A stretch of 64,000 bases of DNA from Pseudomonas sp. UYIF39 (lineage in GTDB: Bacteria > Pseudomonadota > Gammaproteobacteria > Pseudomonadales > Pseudomonadaceae). The stretch is taken from contig NZ_JALBYU010000020.1 of assembly GCF_029963765.1 (NCBI RefSeq), forward strand, positions 48,757-112,756, read 5' to 3'. Of this stretch, positions 57,333 through 64,000 are shown in pieces. Position 1 is the stretch's first letter. Each line of letters starts with the position of its first letter. The notes beneath the pieces were generated by a model. That model saw only the letters and a program-made list of their open reading frames with translations, made no database searches and was not told where the DNA came from. Both the position numbers and the translations under genes were made by a program.

Positions 57333-58313
57333 ATGTCTGAGCTGATGGACCCACCCATGCCCTCTTCCCTTCTCACGCGTCTGCGCCGACGCTGGCTGCC
57401 GCTGCTGTGCATGGCCGTGCTAATCGTCGGCTTGCCGGTGAGCTGCGGCGTGCTCAAGTACACAGAACGCGAGTTGCTGTTCCGCATCGAACCGGGAACG
57501 GCCGGGTGGTATCGCGGCCTGCCGCAGGACGTTCAGGAATTCGACATCAAACCCGCCAGCTTCAAGGCTGGGCAAAGCCTGCATGCCTGGTGGTGGCCAG
57601 CCGCGCGTCGCGATGCGCCGTCGGTCCTCTACCTGCATGGCGTGCGCTGGAACCTGACGGGCCAGGCGTTCCGCATCGAGCAATTGCGCGCCATGGGCTA
57701 TTCAGTGCTGGCCATCGACTACCGAGGGTTTGGCCAGAGCAAGGGCGACCTGCCGTCGGAAGCCAGTGTTTACGAGGACGCGCGAGCCGCCTGGTAGCGC
57801 TTCACCAAGATGCAACCGGACGCCAACAAGCGCTTGATATACGGCCACTCCCTCGGTGGCGCGGTGGCGATCGACCTGGCGGCAGACCTGGCCACCCAGG
57901 CGAAAAAGGACCATGGCGTGGTGCCGGCGCGCGGTCTGGTGATCGAGTCCACCTTCACCTCGCTGGGCGATGCGGTGGCACAAGTGGCCGACAGCAACCT
58001 GCCAGTGAAATGGTTGCCGGTGCGCTGGCTGCTGTCGCAGAAATTCGATTCCATCGACAAGATCGTCGACATCAACATGCCGTTGCTGGTGGTCCATGGC
58101 CTGGCCGACCCGTTCATGCCATCGCGATTCAGCCAGCAGTTGTTCAATGCCGCCAACGAACCCAAGCGCCTGTTGTTGGTACCCGGCGGTACGCACAACA
58201 ACAGCATGAGCCTGGGCGGCATCCAGTATCGCCAGGCACTCGACGGCTTGATGAAAACAAAACCAACACAAATGGCCGGGCCGGCGGTGACGCGGGTTTC
58301 TCGGGAGTCTTGA
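57333..58313 (+). pseudogene. alpha/beta hydrolase interrupted by an in-frame TAG
   Basis: The frame is open from 57333 to 58313 (326 codons) except for a single TAG at 57795-57797, in ARAAW*RFTKMQPDANK. The first part has an N-terminal anchor helix (LLCMAVLIVGLPVSCGVLKY) and the oxyanion-region pattern VLYLHGVRWNLTG. The second has the nucleophile motif YGHSLGGAVA, the acid region VVHGLADPFMP and the catalytic His in GGTHNN. All catalytic parts are present but split, so the gene is probably inactive unless the amber codon is read through. The start is uncertain (ATGs at 57333, 57345, 57357). Confidence 0.85.
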
Positions 58314-58316
58314 GCG

Positions 58317-60131
58317 CTATCGGTAACCGCGGGCCTGCAAATCAAACAACTGCGAATAGCGCCCGCCCGCGGCCACCAGACTGTCGTGATCGCCCCGTTC
58401 AAGGATCGCTCCCTGGTCCAGCACAATAATGTGGTCCGCATTGCGCACGCTGGAAAACCGGTGAGAGATCAGCAACGTCATGCGGCCTTCGGTGTGCTCA
58501 CTGAAATGCTGGAACACCGCGGCTTCCGCCGCGGGGTCGAGTGCCGAGGTTGGCTCATCCAGAATCAGGATATCGGCGTTGCGCCGCATGTAGGCCCGGG
58601 ACAACGCGATCTTCTGCCATTGCCCGCCGGACAGCTCCTGCCCCCCGGCGAACCACCGCCCCAATTGCGTCGCATACCCTCGATCCAGTCCGTCGATGAA
58701 GGGCGCGGCCATGCCCTCGGCGGCGGCCTCCTGCCAGCGCTGTTCATCGTTGAACGCCAGGGTGTCACCGACGCCGATGTTCTCGCCGACGGAGAATTGG
58801 TAGCGGATATAGTCCTGAAAAATCACCCCGATGCGCCGCCGCAGCGCGTCTTCTTCCCATGCTTGAAGATCGCTGCCGTCCAGCAGGATACGGCCCTGAT
58901 CAGGACGGTACAGCCGCGTCAGTAATTTGATCAGCGTGGTCTTGCCCGAACCGTTCTCCCCCACCAGTGCCACACTGTGGCCGGGCACAAGGTGAAGATC
59001 GATGCCTTCCAACGCGGCGCGACTGGCGCCCGGATAACGGAAGCCGACGTTTTCGAAACGCAGGCCATCGCCAGGCACCGCGCCCACGGTGAGGATGCCG
59101 GTATCCGCCACAACAGGCTCGGCCAGGTATTCATAAAGACTGGAGAGGTAAAGGCCATCTTCGTAGAGACCGCTGATGGCACTCAAGCTGCTGCTCACTG
59201 CCGTCTGCCCCTGCTTGAACAACACCAGGTACATGGTCATCTGTCCGAGGCTGATGTTGCCATGGACGGTATCGACCACCACCCAGGCGTACGCCAGATA
59301 AAACGCGCCGGTGCCCAGTAGACCGAGAGCAAATCCCCAGCCATCTCGACGTAGTGTCAGGCGTCGGTCTTCGGCATAGAGACGCGCGAACGTCTCGCGA
59401 TAACGCTTCAATAGCAGCGGCGCGAAGCCGAACAGTTTGACCTCTTTGATGTAGCCCTCGTGGGAGAGCAGCGTCTCGATGTAGCTTTGTTGCCGACTCT
59501 CCGGCGCACGGCGAGTGAACAGTCTGAAAGCATCACCAGAAAAATGCGCTTCGGCAAAGAACACTGGCAACGCGCCGACCACCAGCAGCACCAGCGCCCA
59601 AGGCGAAAAATGCACCAGCAACACGCCGAAGCTGATCAACACGATCAGATTCTGGATCAGCCCCAACGACTTCATCACCAGCGCCAACGGCCGGGTCGAA
59701 GCCTCGCGGCGCACCCGAACCAGTTTGTCGTAGAACTCGGAATTCTCGAACTGCACCAGCGATAACGTCTGGGCCTTCTCCAGAATCATCGTGTTGACCT
59801 TCTGCCCCAACTGCACCCGCAACAGCGATTGCTGGACCGACAGCGCGCGTTGAGTCCCGGACAGCAACGCGAGCACGCCCGCTTCAAACAACACATAACG
59901 CACGACCGGCCACAACGGCGCACTGCCCTGTTGCGTGTGCAACTGCATGGCGGTGACGACTGCATCGACGATACGTTGGCCCAACCAGGCGGCCAGTGCC
60001 GGGAGTACACCGGCGATCAGCGTCGCCAGCACCAATCCCAGAAACAGTCCGCGAGATGTTGCCCAGACCAATTGCAAGGCGCGTCTTGCCTGGTCGAGTA
60101 ACGAGGTGAAACGATCAAGAACAGGGTTCAC
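58317..60131 (-). CDS. ABC transporter, fused membrane and ATP-binding domains
   Basis: The 604-residue half-transporter has about six membrane helices (1-320) and an NBD (about 365-600): Walker A GENGSGKTTL, Q-loop VIFQDYIRYQFSV, signature ELSGGQWQKIALSRAYM, Walker B ILILDEPTSALDP and H-loop LISHRFSSV. It resembles exporters of peptides or lipids, such as those linked to lasso peptides and cyclic peptides. It starts at GTG 60131, overlapping the AraC stop as GTGA, so regulator and transporter are co-translated. Confidence 0.88.
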   Translation of the reverse strand: MNPVLDRFTSLLDQARRALQLVWATSRGLFLGLVLATLIAGVLPALAAWLGQRIVDAVVTAMQLHTQQGSAPLWPVVRYVLFEAGVLALLSGTQRALSVQQSLLRVQLGQKVNTMILEKAQTLSLVQFENSEFYDKLVRVRREASTRPLALVMKSLGLIQNLIVLISFGVLLVHFSPWALVLLVVGALPVFFAEAHFSGDAFRLFTRRAPESRQQSYIETLLSHEGYIKEVKLFGFAPLLLKRYRETFARLYAEDRRLTLRRDGWGFALGLLGTGAFYLAYAWVVVDTVHGNISLGQMTMYLVLFKQGQTAVSSSLSAISGLYEDGLYLSSLYEYLAEPVVADTGILTVGAVPGDGLRFENVGFRYPGASRAALEGIDLHLVPGHSVALVGENGSGKTTLIKLLTRLYRPDQGRILLDGSDLQAWEEDALRRRIGVIFQDYIRYQFSVGENIGVGDTLAFNDEQRWQEAAAEGMAAPFIDGLDRGYATQLGRWFAGGQELSGGQWQKIALSRAYMRRNADILILDEPTSALDPAAEAAVFQHFSEHTEGRMTLLISHRFSSVRNADHIIVLDQGAILERGDHDSLVAAGGRYSQLFDLQARGYR

Positions 60132-61147
60132 TCCGTGAGCTCCCCCTGATACCTCGCCCGATACCGTCCCGGACTTTCTCCCGTCCACTTCTTGAACGCC
60201 CGGTGAAACGCGCTTGGCTCCTGAAAGCCCAATTGCTCGGCAATGTCGCTGATGCTCGCTCGGCTCTGGCGCAGCTGTTCGAAGGCAACGCCACGCCGCA
60301 CCTCGTCCTTGATCTCCTGATACGAACACCCTTCCCGCTCCAGTTTTCGGCGAAAGGTGCTGGGGCTCAGGTGCTGTTCCAGGGCGAAGGCCTGCAAGGT
60401 CGGCCATTGGCTGTAATGGCTGTTGCGCAGGCGCTGGTAGACCTGCGACGCCAGGCCGTGCTGATTACGAAAACGGATCACCAGCCATTGCGGCGCGGTG
60501 CGCAAAAACACCTTCAGTGATGCCAGATCCTGAACCACCGGCAGACGCAGGTAGTGGCTGGCGAATTCGATTTCGGTGCGCTCGGCGCCAAAGGTCAGGT
60601 TGGGTCCCCAAAGTAAACGGTCATCGCTGAGTGACACTCGCTCATGGCGAAAATCTGCGCGATCGATAGGGATGCGCCGCCCACCCAGCCAGCAGAGCAG
60701 ACTGATCATCAACACCAGAAACGTCTCCTCGCCCAAACGACTGACGTCGCTGTTTGGTGAGTGGTTCTGCAAGCTGATCACCGCACGTTTGCCGCGCACC
60801 GTCAGCGTGCCGCGAAAATCGTGGAGGAACAGCGCGAAATTGGCCAGGCACTGGCGCATCGCTTTGTGCAGGTCAGGTTCCTGAATCAATGCCCGGCAGA
60901 TCAGGGCGAAACCGCCCGGCGGTATGCCATGGGAGTCGAGCCCGAAGAACTCATCGTTGAGCTCGCGGATCTGAATCAACCACAACGCGGCAAACGCACT
61001 CGCCGGTACACGCGCGGTGGGCTGCTCCATCAACGCCGGATCGATGCCGGCCTGTTCAAGCGCAGCCCTCTGACGTTGCGGATTGTTTCCCAGCCCATGG
61101 ATCATTGCCTGCACGAAGTAGGCGGAAACCGAGTCCTTTTCCCGCAT
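60128..61147 (-). CDS. AraC-family transcriptional regulator
   Basis: The 339-residue protein has an N-terminal Arabinose-binding-like (OruR/ArgR type) domain and a C-terminal double helix-turn-helix: LEQHLSPSTFRRKLEREGCS and ISDIAEQLGFQEPSAFHRAF followed by KKWTGESPGRYR. I start at ATG 61147, after GGGGAGAGA. It precedes the ABC transporter, which it may control, and is divergent from the dehydrogenase gene. Confidence 0.9.
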   Translation of the reverse strand: MREKDSVSAYFVQAMIHGLGNNPQRQRAALEQAGIDPALMEQPTARVPASAFAALWLIQIRELNDEFFGLDSHGIPPGGFALICRALIQEPDLHKAMRQCLANFALFLHDFRGTLTVRGKRAVISLQNHSPNSDVSRLGEETFLVLMISLLCWLGGRRIPIDRADFRHERVSLSDDRLLWGPNLTFGAERTEIEFASHYLRLPVVQDLASLKVFLRTAPQWLVIRFRNQHGLASQVYQRLRNSHYSQWPTLQAFALEQHLSPSTFRRKLEREGCSYQEIKDEVRRGVAFEQLRQSRASISDIAEQLGFQEPSAFHRAFKKWTGESPGRYRARYQGELTE

Positions 61148-61312
61148 GTGAACGCTTCTCTCCCCATCACCCGAATGGCAAAAAACACCAGTGCCGTTGA
61201 ACAGTTTCGGCATAGGACAACCGCCCTGCCGGCTCTAGACTCGCGGCCAATAGTACGCCTTCGGCCACTACGGCGGCCAAGGTATCGCGGGATTTGATCG
61301 GAAGAACAGAAC

Positions 61313-62164
61313 ATGAATCTGCAAAACATTGGCGTGATCGGCGCGGGCACCATGGGCAATGGCATTGCGCAAGTCTGCGCCTTGGCCGGTTTTAACGTGA
61401 CCTTGCTCGACATCTCCGAGAGCGCCCTGCAAAAGGCCATCGCAACCGTCAGTAAAAACCTCGATAGACAGATCACCAAGGAAACGCTGACGCAAGAGCA
61501 AAAGCTCGCTGCCCTCGACAAGATCCGCACCAGCACCGACTACAGCAACCTGCAGAACGTGCAACTGGTGATCGAAGCCGCCACCGAAAACCTCGAGTTG
61601 AAACTGCGCGTGCTACAACAGATCGCCGCGCAGGTCAGCGACGATTGCGTAATTGCCTCCAACACGTCTTCGCTGTCCATCACCCATCTCGCTGCCAGCG
61701 TGAGCCAGCCTGAGCGCTTCATCGGTCTGCACTTCTTCAACCCGGTGCCGGTGATGGGCCTGATCGAGGTGATTCGCGGTTTGCAAACCAGCGACGCCAC
61801 CCACGCCCTGGCGCTGGACATGGCGACCACTCTCGGTAAAACCGCGATCACCGCGGGCAACCGTCCGGGTTTCGTGGTCAACCGGATTCTGGTGCCGATG
61901 ATCAACGAAGCGATCCTGGTGTTTCAGGAAGGCCTGGCCAGTGCCGAAGACATCGACGCCGGCATGCGCCTGGGCTGCAATCAGCCGATCGGGCCGTTGG
62001 CGTTGGCGGACCTGATCGGCCTGGACACCGTGCTGGCGATCCTCGAAGCCTTCTACGACGGCTTCAACGATAGCAAGTACCGTCCTGCTCCACTGCTCAA
62101 GGAAATGGTCGCCGCCGGGTACCTGGGGCGCAAAACGGGGCGTGGCTTCCATGCCTATGCCTGA
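61313..62164 (+). CDS. 3-hydroxyacyl-CoA (3-hydroxybutyryl-CoA) dehydrogenase
   Basis: The 283-residue enzyme has the NAD-binding motif GVIGAGTMGNGIAQVCALAG, then VIEAATENLELK, SNTSSLSITHLA, and HFFNPVPVMGLIEVIRG with the catalytic His. A late motif is NRPGFVVNRIL. It oxidises 3-hydroxyacyl-CoA with NAD+, in short-chain fatty acid or polyhydroxybutyrate-type metabolism. Length and motifs match Hbd/PaaH-like proteins. A TetR gene overlaps its 3' end. Confidence 0.93.
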   Translation: MNLQNIGVIGAGTMGNGIAQVCALAGFNVTLLDISESALQKAIATVSKNLDRQITKETLTQEQKLAALDKIRTSTDYSNLQNVQLVIEAATENLELKLRVLQQIAAQVSDDCVIASNTSSLSITHLAASVSQPERFIGLHFFNPVPVMGLIEVIRGLQTSDATHALALDMATTLGKTAITAGNRPGFVVNRILVPMINEAILVFQEGLASAEDIDAGMRLGCNQPIGPLALADLIGLDTVLAILEAFYDGFNDSKYRPAPLLKEMVAAGYLGRKTGRGFHAYA

Positions 62165-62753
62165 GCGTTGCTCGCGCTTTGCCGAGTACCGGGACAAGGT
62201 GCTGGAGCTGTTCGCCTGCAAAGGTTTCGGACAGGTCGGCATGCGTGAGCTCGCGACCTGCCTGGGGCTCGCTCCCGGTTCGTTGTATCACCATTACCCC
62301 AGCAAACAGCACTTGCTGCTCGACCTGATCGAGGAGTTCTACGAAGAGCTGCTAGCAACCTTGGGGCGCATCGAGCAAAAGGCCCCAGCAAAACGTGACA
62401 AACTCCATGCCCTTATCCGAGCGCATTTGAACCTGCATCAGGAGATGCCCTGGCATTTTCGTCTGGCAGAGCGTGACAGCGGCTGCCTGAATGAAGAGCA
62501 ACAGGAACGGGTTCGGCAGCTGCGCGAGCAATACGAGCGCAAGTTGCTCATGATGCTTGGGGCCCGATCGCGGTTCAGTGAGCAAGGCTTATTGGCCACC
62601 GGACATGCAATCGCCAACTTACTCAACAGCGCGCCCAATTGGCTGGCGCAGCATACGCTGAGTGAAGCGGAGCGAGATAATCTGCTGGAAAACCTGGTCA
62701 GCGGTGCAATCGAGCGTTTGCTGCGCCCCTCGGCTCCACGCGCAGCAGCTTGA
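62151..62753 (+). CDS. TetR-family transcriptional regulator
   Basis: The 200-residue protein has a TetR helix-turn-helix at the N-terminus (FGQVGMRELATCLGLAPGSL followed by YHHYPSKQHLL) and a helical ligand domain. Its start overlaps the dehydrogenase stop (ATG at 62151 or 62157), so the two form an operon and it probably regulates fatty acid or acyl-CoA genes. Confidence 0.9.
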   Translation: MPMPERCSRFAEYRDKVLELFACKGFGQVGMRELATCLGLAPGSLYHHYPSKQHLLLDLIEEFYEELLATLGRIEQKAPAKRDKLHALIRAHLNLHQEMPWHFRLAERDSGCLNEEQQERVRQLREQYERKLLMMLGARSRFSEQGLLATGHAIANLLNSAPNWLAQHTLSEAERDNLLENLVSGAIERLLRPSAPRAAA

Positions 62754-62953
62754 GGATCCAGGACGATATCCCGGTGATCGTCGATTGAGGCGTGGGCGCC
62801 GGAAGCCATAAGCCACGTCGCTTCAATAGAAAAAACATCTAAACAATTCCCGCTAATCACGACATCTAACGCTTTGCTAATGGGAGCCCAAATCACTGCG
62901 GAGCCTGAGGTGAATTCGGCCTCTCTTCGCCTCTTCGTAACCGGGAGCAAAGC

Positions 62954-63367
62954 ATGAAAATCAATCCCTATCTGATCTTCAATGGTGATTGCAAAGCCGC
63001 GTTCACTTTCTATGCTCAAAGTCTGCGAGGCCAGATCGAAGTCATGATGACCTTCGGCGAAAGCCCTGCGCGCGAGCACTTGCCGACGGACTACCACAAC
63101 CTGATCATCCACACCCGCCTGCTGGTGGGCGATCAGGCGATCATGGGCTCGGACGCAACACCTGATCGCCCTACTGACGAAATGAGCGGCTGTTCGGTTT
63201 CACTGAATGTCGACAGCATTGCGGAAGCTGAACGGGTGTTTTCTGCGTTGTCGGACGGCGGCAAGGTTGAAATGCCACTGGAAACCACGTTCTGGGCGGC
63301 TCGCTTCGGCATGTTGGTTGATCGGTTTGGTGTGTCGTGGATGGTGAACTGCGAAAAAGATCAGTGA
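62954..63367 (+). CDS. PhnB-like VOC-fold protein
   Basis: The 137-residue protein has the PhnB/3-demethylubiquinone-type VOC pattern: INPYLIFNGDCKAAFTFYAQ, HTRLLVGDQAIMGSDATPDR and FWAARFGMLVDRFGVSWMVN. Members often lack a metal site and have unknown function. ATG 62954 follows GGGAGC. A terminator follows at 63393. Confidence 0.9.
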   Translation: MKINPYLIFNGDCKAAFTFYAQSLRGQIEVMMTFGESPAREHLPTDYHNLIIHTRLLVGDQAIMGSDATPDRPTDEMSGCSVSLNVDSIAEAERVFSALSDGGKVEMPLETTFWAARFGMLVDRFGVSWMVNCEKDQ

Positions 63368-63392
63368 AACTCACTTTCTCAAGGCATGAAAA

Positions 63393-63418
63393 AAGCCCAA
63401 CCTGAAAAGGTTGGGCTT
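63393..63418 (+). terminator. rho-independent terminator
   Basis: AAGCCCAACC-TGAAAA-GGTTGGGCTT forms a hairpin, with an A run before it, 26 bases after the PhnB-like stop. Confidence 0.85.
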
Positions 63419-63494
63419 CTGGCAACTGCCGGGCTGTCTGCTACCGTCAACACGCTACCTCGTAAAGCAGCGGATTGTTCGGAGGAACCTCACT

Positions 63495-63923
63495 ATGCCT
63501 GCCCATGACGTGCCTTGGTCCACTCGTTTCAAACTGTCACTGCTTGCTGGAGGGCTCACCGCCACTCTGCTCGCGCTGAGTGGGTGCGCCACTGTCGACG
63601 CCCAGACCACCGCCTATGTGGGCGTGGAGCATCCCGCGCCGACGCTCGCAAGCGAGGTCGTGGTGCTGCGCACAGAGCCCCTGCGCCCTCACGTCCGATT
63701 GGGTGAGGTGGTCATCGACGCGAGCGTCGAGCCTGCTCCTCCCATCACTCAGGTAGAAGAAAAACTACGCGAAGAGTCCGCCAAACTCGGCGGCGATGCC
63801 GTGGTGGTGGTCTACGACCATATCCAACCGGTGGGCGCCTATGTCAACGGTCCGCTTTGGGCTCGCGATGTAAAAACCATCGAAGGTCGGAAGCTCAAAG
63901 GGATTGTGATCAAATATCGGTAA
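63495..63923 (+). CDS. putative lipoprotein of unknown function
   Basis: The 142-residue protein has a lipoprotein-type signal with lipobox LALSGC after a hydrophobic stretch (LSLLAGGLTATLLALSGC), then a compact domain with LGEVVIDASVEPAPPITQVE, EEKLREESAKLGGDAVVVVY and GRKLKGIVIKYR. This YcgJ/UspA-unrelated fold with a G-G-D-A-V-V pattern occurs in many small proteobacterial lipoproteins. The ATG at 63495 has GGAGGA upstream. Confidence 0.75.
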   Translation: MPAHDVPWSTRFKLSLLAGGLTATLLALSGCATVDAQTTAYVGVEHPAPTLASEVVVLRTEPLRPHVRLGEVVIDASVEPAPPITQVEEKLREESAKLGGDAVVVVYDHIQPVGAYVNGPLWARDVKTIEGRKLKGIVIKYR

Positions 63924-63954
63924 TGTCCGTTCGCACTTTCCTGCAAACAAAACA

Positions 63955-63986
63955 AAACCCCTACCTGCATACGCAGATAGGGGTTT
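63955..63986 (+). terminator. rho-independent terminator-like hairpin
   Basis: AAACCCCTACCTGC and GCAGATAGGGGTTT form a stem with one mismatch, 32 bases after the lipoprotein stop. Confidence 0.85.
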
Positions 63987-64000
63987 CGGAATTTAATCTT

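Overview
The window is chromosomal DNA of a Pseudomonas species, most likely of the P. fluorescens/P. putida lineage. The base composition is GC-rich, and short REP/REPIN repeats of Pseudomonas type (core GGAGCG(A)GCTTGCTCGCGAT) lie between genes. The gene families also fit: NCS1 permease, VanW, DUF6124-like proteins, and mnx/mco genes like those of P. putida GB-1. No rRNA, tRNA or CRISPR was seen.

Layout. 0-13 kb is ordinary and accessory chromosome: the 3' part of an argE-like deacetylase, an NCS1 permease, a VOC protein, a decayed IS3-family element abutting a truncated gene, VanW, an AttEFGH-like ABC exporter with its lipocalin-like lipoprotein, a toxin-antitoxin pair and a methyltransferase. 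13-22 kb is a regulatory and oxidase block: an NtrC-type regulator (mnxR-like), two paralogous sensor kinases (mnxS-like), a 935-residue multicopper oxidase (mcoA-like) and a SCO-cytochrome c fusion. 22-27.6 kb encodes two paralogous secreted proteins of unknown family and two curli subunits (csgB-like, csgA-like). 28-31 kb holds a probable toxin with a 3' frameshift and two paralogous membrane immunity-like genes. 31.6-41.2 kb is one long minus-strand operon: a stand-alone receiver protein, GspE ATPase, PilM/N/O/P-like proteins, a secretin, three pseudopilins and then csgE-csgF-csgG. 41.4-53.1 kb is the mnxG operon: the giant multicopper oxidase MnxG (about 1,938 aa), a YVTN propeller protein, two SCO proteins, a cytochrome c/binding-protein fusion and a parvulin isomerase. 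53.3-56.4 kb adds a lytic transglycosylase, gspG, gspF and a Gly/His/Asp-rich repeat protein. 56.5-64 kb returns to unrelated genes: an ABM-domain membrane protein, a hydrolase broken by an amber codon, AraC plus an ABC transporter, hydroxyacyl-CoA dehydrogenase plus TetR, a PhnB-like protein and a lipoprotein.

How the parts fit. About 40 kb reads as one functional island for extracellular Mn(II) oxidation: two multicopper oxidases with copper chaperones, two sensor kinases and an NtrC-type regulator, a hybrid type II secretion/type IV pilus-like machine, and a complete curli system (csgB, csgA, csgE, csgF, csgG). The curli outer-membrane genes sit inside the secretion operon. I found sigma-54-type promoters (GG-N10-GC) in front of mcoA, the secreted-protein/csgBA operon, the secretion/csgEFG operon and mnxG, and a weaker one before gspGF. 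All but the mcoA promoter have one or more exact CCCC-N7-GGGG sites upstream; at mcoA the site is degenerate (CACC-N7-GGGG). An identical 16-mer, TTCCCCACTATTGGGG, occurs before both the mnxG and the secretion operons. This gives a testable model: one MnxR-type regulon makes an amyloid matrix together with the oxidases that may be deposited on it. The individual Mn-oxidation genes are known from GB-1; the physical and regulatory merger with curli is the part I think may be new.
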